A stretch of 64,000 nt of DNA from Kordia sp. SMS9 (GCF_003352465.1 NZ_CP031153.1:2594987-2658986), one strand, 5' to 3'. Positions 7,895 through 16,853 are shown, counted from the stretch's first letter. The notes: generated by a model from the sequence alone, not told the origin. Translations and numbers: made by a program.

Positions 7895-9268
7895 ATGACG
7901 TTACCAGAAATCGTGCATTTATACCATAGAGTCGGATTCGGAATTTCACATGCGGAAGCTCGTAAGTTGCAAAACCAATCTCGGGAGCAAGTTGTTTCGC
8001 ATTTGTTTGACGCTTCTCGCGAAACGACACCTTTGTCCATCAATCTTACAGAATTGCGTGCCAGTGTGAAAGATTTGAATTTGAAAGATCGAAAAAAGAT
8101 ACGTTCTCTTATTAAAGACAGTGTAAAGAAAGTACATGAATTGAATGTAGCGTGGTTGGAACGATTGGGAACTACAGAACAACTTTTACGTGAAAAAATG
8201 ACGCTTTTTTGGGCGAATCATTTTGTATGTCACGATAAACATATTCTTCACTTTGAACACTATAATAATACGCTTCGCACACATGCATTGGGCAATTTTA
8301 AAGATTTTGTCATAGCCATTTCGAAAGAAGCTTCTATGATTAAATATTTAAACAACAAGCAAAATAGAAAGCAAAAACCGAACGAGAATTTTGCACGCGA
8401 GTTGCTAGAATTGTTTACGCTTGGGCGCGATGAATATGCCGAACAAGATATTAAAGAAGCTGCACGTGCGTTTACAGGATGGAGCCACGATTTGAAAGGA
8501 AATTTCAGATTGCGCCGTTTTCAACATGACTATGGAGAAAAAACATTTTTAGGCAATACAGGCAATTTTGACGGTTCAGCTATTATTGACATTATTTTAA
8601 AGCAAAAACAATGTGCACGATTTATCTGCGAGAAAATCTATCGCTATTTTGTAAACGATCAACTAGATACTTCCCGCGTAAGCGAAATGACCGAACTATT
8701 TTATAAAGACTATAATATTGAAAACTTGATGCGTTTTGTGTTGCTGTCTGATTGGTTTTATGACGAAAGAAACATTGGTACGAAAATAAAATCGCCTGTA
8801 GAGTTTCTAATTGGGATGCACAGAGTTGTGCCGATGGAGTTTGAGAAAAAACGTGAATTGATGTATTTGCAGAAGCTACTCGGACAACATTTATTGTTTC
8901 CACCAAATGTAGCAGGATGGAAAGGTGGGCGCAATTGGATCAATCCAAATACGATGATGTTACGCTTGCGATTACCTTCAGTTTTGTTGGCAAATGGGGA
9001 AATTGCTTTGGATGAAAAAGGAGAATTTGAAGAGGATTTTGAACGCTTTAATAGCAAACAAAATCGGCAACGGAAACTAAAAGTCACACCCGATTGGAGC
9101 ACTTTTGAAACAAATTATAAAAGTACAACGGTAGAAGCTTTGCAAGAAGTATTATTGACAAGTCCACTGAATCGTGGAACGCAGGAATATTTAGACAAAT
9201 TGGCGGATCAGGATTTGAAAGAAACCTGCATTCAGTTGATGTCGTTGCCAGAATATCAGTTGTGTTAG
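7895..9268 (+). CDS. DUF1800 domain-containing protein
   Basis: A 457-residue DUF1800 protein. HLYHRVGFG at the N-terminus, KMTLFWANHFVC, NENFARELLELFTLGRDEY and ARAFTGWS are the family's conserved blocks, and the PPNVAGWKGGRNWINP segment is typical of the C-terminal part. DUF1800 genes are nearly always followed by a DUF1501 gene, as here 88 bp downstream. The biochemical role is unknown. No signal peptide is evident. The gap to the partner carries a nested repeat. Confidence 0.92.
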   Translation: MTLPEIVHLYHRVGFGISHAEARKLQNQSREQVVSHLFDASRETTPLSINLTELRASVKDLNLKDRKKIRSLIKDSVKKVHELNVAWLERLGTTEQLLREKMTLFWANHFVCHDKHILHFEHYNNTLRTHALGNFKDFVIAISKEASMIKYLNNKQNRKQKPNENFARELLELFTLGRDEYAEQDIKEAARAFTGWSHDLKGNFRLRRFQHDYGEKTFLGNTGNFDGSAIIDIILKQKQCARFICEKIYRYFVNDQLDTSRVSEMTELFYKDYNIENLMRFVLLSDWFYDERNIGTKIKSPVEFLIGMHRVVPMEFEKKRELMYLQKLLGQHLLFPPNVAGWKGGRNWINPNTMMLRLRLPSVLLANGEIALDEKGEFEEDFERFNSKQNRQRKLKVTPDWSTFETNYKSTTVEALQEVLLTSPLNRGTQEYLDKLADQDLKETCIQLMSLPEYQLC

Positions 9269-9294
9269 ATTAATTGAAATATGATTTTATAGAG

Positions 9295-9338
9295 ATTCCT
9301 GCCGCAATTTATCTTGAGTGTAGTCGAAAAGCGGGAAT
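9295..9338. repeat. Palindromic repeat interrupted by a second repeat
   Basis: ATTCCTGC (9295-9302) and GCGGGAAT (9331-9338) are the two arms of the 20-bp palindrome seen near trpB and trpC. The usual 4-base loop is replaced by 28 bases that contain TTGAGTGTAGTCGAA, a member of another dispersed family. Confidence 0.6.
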
Positions 9339-9356
9339 AAAAAATAAATTTTTTGG

Positions 9357-10547
9357 ATGAACAGAAGAAATTTTTTAAAACAAGCATCGCTCGCAAGTAC
9401 GGCGTTATTTTTACCAAAATTTGTATCGGGATTCAACTTGATTGATTCCGCCATAGCGACAGGCAAAAAACTCGTAATTATTCAGCTTTCGGGAGGAAAT
9501 GACGGATTGAACACAGTTGTTCCTTTTCGAAATGATATTTATTACAAAAAGCGTCCGTCGTTGGCACAGCAAAAATCAAAACTCATAGGAATTACGGATG
9601 AAATTGGTTTTCATGAAAGTCTCATCGCGCACAGCAATTTGTACAATAATGGCGAATTGTGCGTCATTAATAATGTTGGATATCCGAACCCGAATCGCTC
9701 GCATTTTCGATCAACGGACATTTGGCACACGGCAAGCGACGCCAACGAATATTTACAATCGGGTTGGGTTGGTCGTTATTTGGACGTGACCAAAAGTAAA
9801 TCGTTAGACGCCATCGAAGTAGATGATACCTTGTCTTTATTGTTAAAAGGTGAAGCGACAGACGGCATTGCAACAAAGGATCCAAAATTATTCTACAGAA
9901 CCACACAAGGACCGTATTTTAAAAAAGTGGTACAACATCATGACGATGCGCATTTGAGCGAACACAATTTGGGCTACTTGTACAAAACCATGGTCACAGC
10001 TTCGTCGTCTGCAAAATATGTGTATGAAACTTCAAAAACATTTACCACAAAGACGAGTTATCCAAAGAATAAATTTTCCAATCAGTTGAAACAAGTGGCG
10101 CAATTTATCAATTCAGGATTGCAAACGAAAGTATATTACACGTCGCTTGGCGGATTTGACACGCATGCCAATCAAGAGAACAAACAAAAGCGATTGCTAA
10201 AAGTATATGACGAAGCGATGGCAGCGTTTATCAAAGATTTAAAAGAGCAAGATTCGTTTCAAGACACCTTAATTTTAACCTTTTCAGAATTCGGGCGTCG
10301 TGTACAACAAAATGCTGCAAACGGCACGGATCATGGAACGGCAAATCAAGTATTTTTAATTGGAAAGCAGTTGAAGAAACAAGGTTTTTACAATCCGATG
10401 GCAGATTTATCGAATTTAGATAATAATGGCGATTTAAAATATGATATTGACTTTCGTCAGATTTATGCATCTGTGTTGAGCAATTGGTTGGATGTTGATG
10501 CTAAAAAGGTTTTAGGGAAACCATTTTTTGGATTGGATATTGTTTAG
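9357..10547 (+). CDS. DUF1501 domain-containing protein (Tat-like signal)
   Basis: A 396-residue member of the DUF1501 family, related to the alkaline phosphatase/sulfatase fold. The N-terminus NRRNFLKQASLASTALFLP resembles a Tat signal with RR followed by a hydrophobic stretch. LSGGNDGLNTVVPF, GGFDTHANQ and LTFSEFGRR followed by GTDHGTANQ are the conserved metal/active-site-like blocks. It pairs with the upstream DUF1800 gene, an arrangement widespread in bacteria but biochemically uncharacterised. Its stop codon overlaps the end of the convergent downstream gene by 4 bp. Confidence 0.92.
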   Translation: MNRRNFLKQASLASTALFLPKFVSGFNLIDSAIATGKKLVIIQLSGGNDGLNTVVPFRNDIYYKKRPSLAQQKSKLIGITDEIGFHESLIAHSNLYNNGELCVINNVGYPNPNRSHFRSTDIWHTASDANEYLQSGWVGRYLDVTKSKSLDAIEVDDTLSLLLKGEATDGIATKDPKLFYRTTQGPYFKKVVQHHDDAHLSEHNLGYLYKTMVTASSSAKYVYETSKTFTTKTSYPKNKFSNQLKQVAQFINSGLQTKVYYTSLGGFDTHANQENKQKRLLKVYDEAMAAFIKDLKEQDSFQDTLILTFSEFGRRVQQNAANGTDHGTANQVFLIGKQLKKQGFYNPMADLSNLDNNGDLKYDIDFRQIYASVLSNWLDVDAKKVLGKPFFGLDIV

Positions 10548-10984
10548 AAAGGATCTTCTCTGTCAATGATGCTGTCTAAATCTGTTTTAAAATCTAGACA
10601 ACCGCAATAGCATTTTCCACTAGCGCCAATAATAGCTAATCGTGTGCCTTTACAATTACCAATAGTTTCTCTACAAAATTTTTGACATTTATCTTGAAGC
10701 TGTCTGTAATCATCAATACTAATAGTCGTTGAAAGTCCATATTTAACGACTCCTTTGTGTGTAACTTGAATAATTAAATTGGGTGATTCTTTTGCAAGTA
10801 AATAAACTTCTTTTAGGCTCGTTTTTGAAGTAACTTTATGTACTTTCATTTTTTTAGCTTTTATCATTTTTTTCATCATGATTGCATCTAAAAGGTACAT
10901 CGTTTCTGTTGAATTTTTCACTCTTTCTTGTGAGAACCCACAAAGTGTTACACACATAAAGACCATTAAAAACTTTAATTTCAT
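10544..10984 (-). CDS. Secreted six-cysteine protein of unknown function
   Basis: I do not recognise this 146-residue protein. The start chosen is MKLKFLMVFM, giving a clear signal peptide (cleavage about residue 19, GFSQ); an in-frame ATG 11 codons upstream would spoil it. The mature part is lysine-rich at first, then has strand-like sequence. It ends in a cysteine cluster at residues 100, 104, 111, 125, 127 and 129 (CxxxC, C, then CxCxC) preceded by a helix-like DYRQLQDKCQKFC. The helix with CxxxC plus a C-terminal strand with CxC resembles a cysteine-stabilised alpha-beta layout. It is convergent with the DUF1501 gene. Confidence 0.7.
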   Translation of the reverse strand: MKLKFLMVFMCVTLCGFSQERVKNSTETMYLLDAIMMKKMIKAKKMKVHKVTSKTSLKEVYLLAKESPNLIIQVTHKGVVKYGLSTTISIDDYRQLQDKCQKFCRETIGNCKGTRLAIIGASGKCYCGCLDFKTDLDSIIDREDPF

Positions 10985-11200
10985 AATTTTATTGTTTTTG
11001 GTTAATATTAAGGTCAAATATATCTGATATTCAGTTAAATAAAAGAGTGTTTTAACTAGATTTAAAGAGTAGATACCCTATTTTTTCATAGGATAATTCC
11101 CTTTTTAAATTTTGAAGCTATAAGGTGAAAACTCTTAAAATTTGTTAAATAAAAAGCTATCCGAGAGACTTTTAGTATTTTTAAGCTGAAAACAAAAATC

Positions 11201-11755
11201 ATGTTCCAAAAGACCTTATTTTTAGCTGTTTGTATCTTGTTTTTTTCGTGCGGAAGCGATACAAAAACCAAGGAAGTTGCTACTGCAAAAGAAACTACTT
11301 CTGCCAAAGAAAAAACAGCGAAAACTTCTGTTTCAGCAACAACAGACATTCCTGTATTGAACTTTGAACAGTTTGAAAAATACCTCAACATTGACGATGA
11401 CAACATTCATGTCGTAAATTTTTGGGCAACTTGGTGTGCGCCTTGCGTGAAAGAATTGCCATATTTTGAAGCGATCAATCAAGAATATAAAGACAAAAAT
11501 GTAAAAGTTTTGTTGGTGAGTTTAGATTTCAATCTGAAAAAACTGAATACTTTTTTAGCCAAAAACGATTTACAATCCGAACAAGTTTTGTTGGACGATC
11601 CAGATCAAAACGCGTGGATTTCGAAAGTGTCCAAACAATGGTCAGGTGCCATTCCAGCAACCGTGATGTATGGAAAAGGAAAGCGAAAATTTTACGAGAA
11701 ATCGTTCACTAAAAAAGAACTAAAAGAAGCATTAGATAATTTTATAAACCAATAA
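11201..11755 (+). CDS. TlpA-like thioredoxin-fold lipoprotein
   Basis: A 184-residue lipoprotein: the signal ends in LFFSCGSDT, whose Cys17 is the likely lipidation site, then a threonine/lysine-rich linker. The TlpA/ResA-like redoxin domain begins near residue 48. VNFWATWCAPCVKELPYF carries the WCxPC redox pair at about residues 79-82, and the cis-proline region GAIPATVMYG is present. It probably acts as a membrane-anchored periplasmic disulfide reductase or oxidase; the partner is unknown. A second thioredoxin-fold lipoprotein follows after 22 bases, implying an operon. Confidence 0.92.
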   Translation: MFQKTLFLAVCILFFSCGSDTKTKEVATAKETTSAKEKTAKTSVSATTDIPVLNFEQFEKYLNIDDDNIHVVNFWATWCAPCVKELPYFEAINQEYKDKNVKVLLVSLDFNLKKLNTFLAKNDLQSEQVLLDDPDQNAWISKVSKQWSGAIPATVMYGKGKRKFYEKSFTKKELKEALDNFINQ

Positions 11756-11777
11756 GTAAATTAAAAAACAACAAAAA

Positions 11778-12455
11778 ATGAAAACGATACAACTAGCAGC
11801 ACTGGCGTTACTTTTTATGACAGTTTCTTGCGCAGAAAAGCAAAAGGAAAATGCAACTGCAACGAAAGCATCAAAAACAATAGCTGAAAATGTTACAACA
11901 CCTAAAAAGGAAATGAACAAAGGCTACCAAGTTGGTGACATTGTAAAAGATTTTTCTTTGAAAAATGTAGATGGAAAAATGATTTCTATGGATAGTTTTG
12001 AAGATGCCAAAGGATTTATTTTAACGTTTACTTGTAATACCTGTCCATATTCGGTTGCGTATGAAGACAGATTGATTGCCTTAGACAAAAAATACGCGAG
12101 CAAAGGCTATCCTGTCATTGCGATCAATCCAAACAATCCAGATGTAAAACCAGGAGATAGTTTTGAAGCCATGATAACACGCGCCGAAGAAAAAGGATTT
12201 ACATTTCCATACATGTTAGATGAAGAACAAAAAGTATATCCACAATTTGGAGCTACACGTACGCCACACATGTATGTAATTGCAAAAACACCAAAAGGAC
12301 ATCAAGTAAAATATATTGGTGCGATTGATGACAATTATAAAGATGCTGATGCAGTGTCTAAACGTTACATAGAAGATGCTGTAGATGCATTATTAGCTGG
12401 AAAAGAAGTGAAGGTAAAAACAACCAAAGCGATTGGATGTTCTATTAAAGTATAA
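11778..12455 (+). CDS. Thioredoxin family (AhpC/TSA-like) lipoprotein
   Basis: A 225-residue lipoprotein (MTVSCAEKQ lipobox, Cys about 19) with a redoxin domain. The motif is FTCNTCPYS, CxxC at about residues 86-89, characteristic of the group in which the pair reads C-N-T-C-P-Y. GATRTPHMYV holds the cis-proline. The C-terminus TKAIGCSIKV matches this flavobacterial group. Probably a periplasmic peroxiredoxin-like or thiol oxidoreductase; substrate unknown. It is co-directional and closely spaced with the preceding TlpA-like gene. Confidence 0.9.
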   Translation: MKTIQLAALALLFMTVSCAEKQKENATATKASKTIAENVTTPKKEMNKGYQVGDIVKDFSLKNVDGKMISMDSFEDAKGFILTFTCNTCPYSVAYEDRLIALDKKYASKGYPVIAINPNNPDVKPGDSFEAMITRAEEKGFTFPYMLDEEQKVYPQFGATRTPHMYVIAKTPKGHQVKYIGAIDDNYKDADAVSKRYIEDAVDALLAGKEVKVKTTKAIGCSIKV

Positions 12456-12618
12456 TTTTAGACTTACTTAGATAATTAGATATGTTAGATTTTTTTGAGC
12501 GTCAATTCGAGTGTTTTTTGTTATAGCGCTTGCGAAATAACTAAAAATGTATCGAGAATAGCTTTGAAAAATAAAGGCATGCAAAGCAAAATAATAAAAG
12601 GCACAACTATTGCCTGTA

Positions 12619-12649
12619 AGAAACCGAAGTGTAGCGCTTCGGTTTTTTT
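12619..12649 (+). terminator. Rho-independent terminator after the thioredoxin lipoprotein pair
   Basis: AAACCGAAG, a 7-base loop and CTTCGGTTT followed by T's. A good stem with a poly-T tail, ending the two-gene thioredoxin operon. Confidence 0.85.
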
Positions 12650-12723
12650 ATGCCGAAATTAGTAGGAATCTGTAATTACAGGTTTCTAGTGATTTTATAA
12701 AAGAAAATTTTCCGAAAAAAGAG

Positions 12724-12731
12724 TAACTTTG
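12724..12731 (+). promoter_or_regulatory. Candidate -7 box for the rhodanese genes
   Basis: TAACTTTG fits TAnnTTTG and lies 48 bases before the rhodanese ATG. No good -33 TTTG is present. Confidence 0.4.
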
Positions 12732-12779
12732 AACAAATAAATAAGTTCAATAAAACAAACAACACTATTTATATAAATT

Positions 12780-13091
12780 ATGGCAGATTTAACACAACAA
12801 GAATGGCAAGAGCAACTTGCAAACGATGCTAACGCGGTCATCTTAGATGTACGCACACAAGATGAAGTAGACGAAGGATACATTCCAGAAGCGAAACATA
12901 TTGACATCTTTTTAGGACAAGGATTTATTGATGAAGTAAAAAAGTTAGATGCTTCTAAAAACTACTACGTATACTGTCGCTCAGGCGGAAGAAGCGCACA
13001 AGCATGTGCTATTATGAACAGTCAAGGTTTTGAAAATACCTATAATTTGATGGGCGGATTTTCAGAGTGGCAAGGTGCAAAAACGAACTAA
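12780..13091 (+). CDS. Rhodanese-like domain protein, cytoplasmic
   Basis: A 103-residue single rhodanese domain without a signal peptide. VILDVRTQDEVDEGYIPEAKHID is the CH2A-like region, and YVYCRSGGRSAQACAIM holds the catalytic cysteine in the six-residue active loop CRSGGR. GGFSEWQGAK is the usual C-terminal block. It likely transfers sulfane sulfur in the cytoplasm; the acceptor is unknown. A second, lipid-anchored rhodanese follows 11 bases later. Confidence 0.92.
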   Translation: MADLTQQEWQEQLANDANAVILDVRTQDEVDEGYIPEAKHIDIFLGQGFIDEVKKLDASKNYYVYCRSGGRSAQACAIMNSQGFENTYNLMGGFSEWQGAKTN

Positions 13092-13102
13092 ATACAGTCT
13101 GT

Positions 13103-13501
13103 ATGAAACTTAAAAAGCAAACGCTCGTAATTTGTATGTTAGCTACAATTTTGTTCTTTTTCGGATGTAAGAATGTTTCTAAAGAGTATGATGTTTCTGT
13201 GATTGAACTTCATGAGTTGCTACAAAATGAAGATGTCATTGTGTTAGATGTGCGTACGCCGAAAGAAGTTGCCGAAGGGAAAATAAAAAGCACTGCATTA
13301 GAAGCCGATTTTTTTACAGAAAACTCTTTAGAAGCAATAATTTCAAACATTTCGAAAGATCAAGACATCTATGTGTATTGTAAAAGTGGCAGGCGCAGTG
13401 GAAAAACAGTTGCCAAATTACGAGCGTTAGGTTTTACCAAAGCACACAACATAAAAGGTGGCATTACAGCTTGGAAAGCGGAAGGATATGAAATTGAGTA
13501 G
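13103..13501 (+). CDS. Rhodanese-like domain lipoprotein
   Basis: A 132-residue protein starting at MKLKKQTLVICMLATILFFF with lipobox FFGC (Cys about 22); an in-frame ATG further upstream lies in the preceding gene and would hide the signal. One rhodanese domain: VIVLDVRTPKEVAEGKI, the active loop CKSGRR with the catalytic Cys, then GGITAWKAEGYEIE. Probably a periplasmic-side sulfurtransferase anchored in the membrane. It pairs with the cytoplasmic rhodanese just upstream. Confidence 0.9.
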   Translation: MKLKKQTLVICMLATILFFFGCKNVSKEYDVSVIELHELLQNEDVIVLDVRTPKEVAEGKIKSTALEADFFTENSLEAIISNISKDQDIYVYCKSGRRSGKTVAKLRALGFTKAHNIKGGITAWKAEGYEIE

Positions 13502-13527
13502 TTTTTGAACCAAAAAATTAGTCAAAA

Positions 13528-14394
13528 TTATACTTGCTCGTCCACAATCTTTAACAACGTTTTTGGCTCTGGACGAACGCGGTAATTATCCGTTTGATTC
13601 GTATATACAATTTTTTCGTTGGAATCGGTAATGATAATTGTAGGCAACGTGGTGTGCGATTTGAAACCGAAGATTTGAAACCCAAACGGCAATCCATGTT
13701 CGGCAAAAATATGCAACTGTTTGGCAACGTTCCCATGAACATCTACCAGAAATTGAAAATCTAGCGGATACTTCTTGGTCAATTTTTTACTAAAACTATG
13801 CGGTTGCGAACTGATAAAAACCGTATTGATGTTTCTATTTAGTAACTCTTCATGCTTTTCAACCATTTCCTTGATTTGTGCCATGCAAAATGGACACCAA
13901 TTGCCGCGATAAAAAATAAAAATACTAGGCGTTCCTGCAAATTTCTCTGTCGTGATTTCTTCTTTGGCAGCATTTTCAAACCGTAACAAAGGCAAGCTGT
14001 TTCCAACGCTCAACAAAATGTTACTTTCGGCACTTCGTTCTTGAAAAAAAGAATACCACAATAAATATGCAATCCAGCCGATGGTTAACGTTAGATTGCT
14101 CCACATACAAAAGGCTCTAATAACAATATTTCCCTGTAAATTTTCAAGCAAAAAACTCATCAAAAAACCTAAAAATACACAAAATGTGTATACAATCAAC
14201 ACGCTATCGGTACGTGCCAACGGTTTTACAAAAATCCGAATAAAATAGAAAACAATACTCGCTGCAGTTACTACATGAGCGGCATGAACTAAGGTGATTT
14301 CAGTATCAAACATAAACCAAATACAATCTATCATCACAACTAGTGCAAAAACTGGAAATGCAGAAATGAAAATAGACTTTAGTAAGGAACTCAT
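13528..14394 (-). CDS. Membrane protein with C-terminal peroxiredoxin-like domain
   Basis: A 288-residue protein. The N-terminal 125 or so residues form about four hydrophobic helices (first FISAFPVFALVVMIDCIW). The C-terminal half is an AhpC/TSA-like redoxin domain, with FIFYRGNWCPFCMAQIKEM giving a CxxC pair, and a late TLPTIIITDS segment. The fusion suggests a membrane-tethered thiol reductase. It points back toward the rhodanese/thioredoxin cluster, so five neighbouring genes concern thiol or sulfur chemistry. The exact substrate cannot be read from the sequence. Confidence 0.85.
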   Translation of the reverse strand: MSSLLKSIFISAFPVFALVVMIDCIWFMFDTEITLVHAAHVVTAASIVFYFIRIFVKPLARTDSVLIVYTFCVFLGFLMSFLLENLQGNIVIRAFCMWSNLTLTIGWIAYLLWYSFFQERSAESNILLSVGNSLPLLRFENAAKEEITTEKFAGTPSIFIFYRGNWCPFCMAQIKEMVEKHEELLNRNINTVFISSQPHSFSKKLTKKYPLDFQFLVDVHGNVAKQLHIFAEHGLPFGFQIFGFKSHTTLPTIIITDSNEKIVYTNQTDNYRVRPEPKTLLKIVDEQV

Positions 14395-14554
14395 TCAGTA
14401 AAATATATGCAATACTTGCTTGTTTTGAGCAAAGTTAACTCCTCTAAAGTATAAAATAATTCGAAAAAAAGTATATTTTTGTAGTATTAATCTTGTTAGA
14501 ATACCTAAACCTTTGCTTCTCATTGAAATTATTATGAACTTAATAATGATCAAT

Positions 14555-15832
14555 ATGAGCATACGAGAAGACTTCCTGTATTATGTGTGGAAATTTGGAA
14601 AGCTACATTTACAACCGTTAGAAACTACACAAAAAGAACCGATAGAAATCATCAATTTAGGAACGCACAATCAGCACGCAGGTCCCGATTTTTTCAATGC
14701 ACGTTTACGGATTGGTCGTCAGCTTTGGGCTGGAAACGTAGAGATGCATGTAAATGCTGCAGATTGGTTTGTACACAACCACGAGAACGATGCTAATTAT
14801 GACAATGTTATTTTGCACGTCGTTTGGAATCATGATATTGACATTCATCGCAAAGACAATTCGGTCATTCCGACGCTAGTACTCAAAAACTACAGCGATG
14901 CAGCATTGTTACAGCGTTATCAACACTTACTCAACACGCCTAAACAGTGGATTTCATGCGAAAATAAATTTCCAGTGTTGCATCATTTTGAACTTGAAAA
15001 CTGGCTAGAACGTGTATATTTGGAACGTTTAGAAGCCAAAGCTGTCGACATTGAAAAACTTGTTAAAGAAACCAAATACGATTGGGAAGCGGTATTATTC
15101 CGGTTGCTTGCCAAAGGTTTTGGACTCAAACTCAATAGCGACGCATTTTATGAAGCGGCGTGTTTGGTAGATTTTAGTTTGATTCGTAAACTCGGTGCTT
15201 CGCAATTTTCGTTGGAAGCATTTTTATTCGGAATTTTTGGATTGCTTTCGCAAGAAGTGACTCAGGAAAATTACGACAGTTTGTTACGACAAGAGTATGT
15301 CTATCTCTGTCGCAAATATGAGCATACAAAAAAAGCCAACATTCCATTGCAATTCTTTAGAACGCGTCCTGCAAACTTTCCAACCATTCGCGCATCGCAA
15401 TTAGCAACTTTGTACCATCAACGAAGTCATTTATTTTCAAAACTTATTGCCACAACATCATTAAATGTATTATACAAACTTTTACAAGTAGAAACGAGTA
15501 CATTTTGGCAAACACATTACACGTTTGAAAAGCAATCGCCCAAGCGTATCAAAAAAGTATCCAAAACGTTTATTGATGTATTGTTGATCAACAGTATTTT
15601 ACCATTAAAATATTGCTATGAAAAATATTTAGGGAAACCTGATGTGGAGTCGCTGCTTTCGCTGTTGCGAGCAATTTCACCTGAAAAAAATGCGATCATT
15701 CAAAAATTCAATACCAAAAAAATAGACATTGAAAACGCACTGCATACGCAAGCCTTATTACAATTAAAAAAAAGCTATTGTGACCAACAAAAATGTTTGG
15801 AATGTGCTATTGGAAATAGAATTGTAAAGTGA
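14555..15832 (+). CDS. DUF2851 family protein
   Basis: A 425-residue DUF2851 protein, a family typical of Bacteroidota with no known function. I start at MSIREDFLYYVWKFGKLH, which matches the usual N-terminus; in-frame ATGs up to 14 codons upstream exist but add a non-conserved tail. The conserved block INLGTHNQHAGPDFFNARL, then WAGNVEMHVNAADW and NVILHVVWNHD resembles a nuclease-like core rich in D, E, H and N. The C-terminus has a cysteine group, CDQQKCLECAIGN, which may bind a metal. Confidence 0.9.
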   Translation: MSIREDFLYYVWKFGKLHLQPLETTQKEPIEIINLGTHNQHAGPDFFNARLRIGRQLWAGNVEMHVNAADWFVHNHENDANYDNVILHVVWNHDIDIHRKDNSVIPTLVLKNYSDAALLQRYQHLLNTPKQWISCENKFPVLHHFELENWLERVYLERLEAKAVDIEKLVKETKYDWEAVLFRLLAKGFGLKLNSDAFYEAACLVDFSLIRKLGASQFSLEAFLFGIFGLLSQEVTQENYDSLLRQEYVYLCRKYEHTKKANIPLQFFRTRPANFPTIRASQLATLYHQRSHLFSKLIATTSLNVLYKLLQVETSTFWQTHYTFEKQSPKRIKKVSKTFIDVLLINSILPLKYCYEKYLGKPDVESLLSLLRAISPEKNAIIQKFNTKKIDIENALHTQALLQLKKSYCDQQKCLECAIGNRIVK

Positions 15833-15974
15833 GTAAAATACTTTTTTTCAGTATGTTTTAGTATGTGTTTTGAAAATATGAAAAGCTGTATTTTGTCGAA
15901 AACCTTACTTTTTTGTAGTAAAAAACCTTATAATATTTATAAATTTACTTCATTATTAACCCAAAAATTTTATA

Positions 15975-16802
15975 ATGAAAAACCAAAAACTTCTATTAAT
16001 TTTTGCTGTATGCGCTATTTTATGCACAGCATGTCAATCCGATCAAACAGAAGAACCTATCCAAGAAGAAGGCAAAGTAAACCCAGAAATCCTAGCAAAA
16101 TTAGACGCAGCTTATTTTGATATTTCGAGAGCTTTTGAAACTACTTTTATGGGAGAAGAAGGTGTAGCTGTTGAAGATATGTTTTTTACGTACGCACAAA
16201 TTGATGAATTGGCACCAGTAGATTCGCAAGCAAAACATTACCGCACAACAAACTTAGTTACGAGCTTGCCAAGAACCATTACCATCAGTGTAGATCCTGA
16301 TTTGGGAACACTAGGTTCTAATGCGTTAGACGAAACGATTCGCATGTACAATACTTTAGGACTTCAAATTTCCTTTACTAGAGTTGCTTTTGGACAACGC
16401 GGGAGAAACAAAGCAGACATTGAAGTAACTGAATTTTTCGAATTTGAATCAGGCGGATTTATCACTTTAGGAAGAGCAGCAGGTTTTCCAACACGTAAAG
16501 GTGATCCAGCCAAAGGATTTGGAATTAACAGTCGCTGGTTTCAGCTTTCCATTGCGCCAAACGTAAACGAATTGGCAGGAACGATGGCTCACGAAATCGG
16601 ACATTGTATCGGTTTACGTCATACAGATTACCAAACACGTCAAAGTTGTGGACAAAACGTAAACGAAGGAAGTGCAGGAGTAGGAGCTATCTACATTCCT
16701 GGAACGCCAACTGGATCTGATTTCAATTCGATCATGCAGTCTTGTGGTCCAGCAATTGACTTTAACAATAATGATGTTACGGCACTTAATGTATTGTACT
16801 AA
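15975..16802 (+). CDS. M57-type metalloprotease lipoprotein (HEIGH)
   Basis: A 275-residue protein with a lipoprotein signal (CAILCTACQSDQTEE, likely Cys at about 19) and a zinc-metalloprotease domain. MAHEIGHCIGLRHTDY near residues 203-218 is the extended HExxHxxGxxH zinc-binding motif, followed by the family's NSIMQSC methionine-turn region. This is the dual-action HEIGH metallopeptidase (peptidase M57-like) group common in Bacteroidota, probably on the cell surface or in the periplasm. The gene stands alone and ends in a strong terminator. Confidence 0.92.
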   Translation: MKNQKLLLIFAVCAILCTACQSDQTEEPIQEEGKVNPEILAKLDAAYFDISRAFETTFMGEEGVAVEDMFFTYAQIDELAPVDSQAKHYRTTNLVTSLPRTITISVDPDLGTLGSNALDETIRMYNTLGLQISFTRVAFGQRGRNKADIEVTEFFEFESGGFITLGRAAGFPTRKGDPAKGFGINSRWFQLSIAPNVNELAGTMAHEIGHCIGLRHTDYQTRQSCGQNVNEGSAGVGAIYIPGTPTGSDFNSIMQSCGPAIDFNNNDVTALNVLY

Positions 16803-16824
16803 ATAAATAACAAAACTATAATAC

Positions 16825-16853
16825 AAAGTCACTAGTTTCTAGTGGCTTTTTTT
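16825..16853 (+). terminator. Rho-independent terminator after the metalloprotease gene
   Basis: AAAGTCACTAG, loop TTT, CTAGTGGCTTT followed by T's: an 11-bp stem with one G-T pair. Confidence 0.88.

Larger units (their letters stand above)
12456..12779 (+). other. Gap with dispersed repeat, terminator and promoter box
   Basis: No gene is seen. Bases 12498-12560 (GAGCGTCAATTCGAGTG... TGTATCGAGAA) resemble the complement of the 4180-4258 repeat. A terminator hairpin follows at 12619-12649, and a TAACTTTG -7 box at 12724-12731 could serve the rhodanese gene. Confidence 0.6.
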
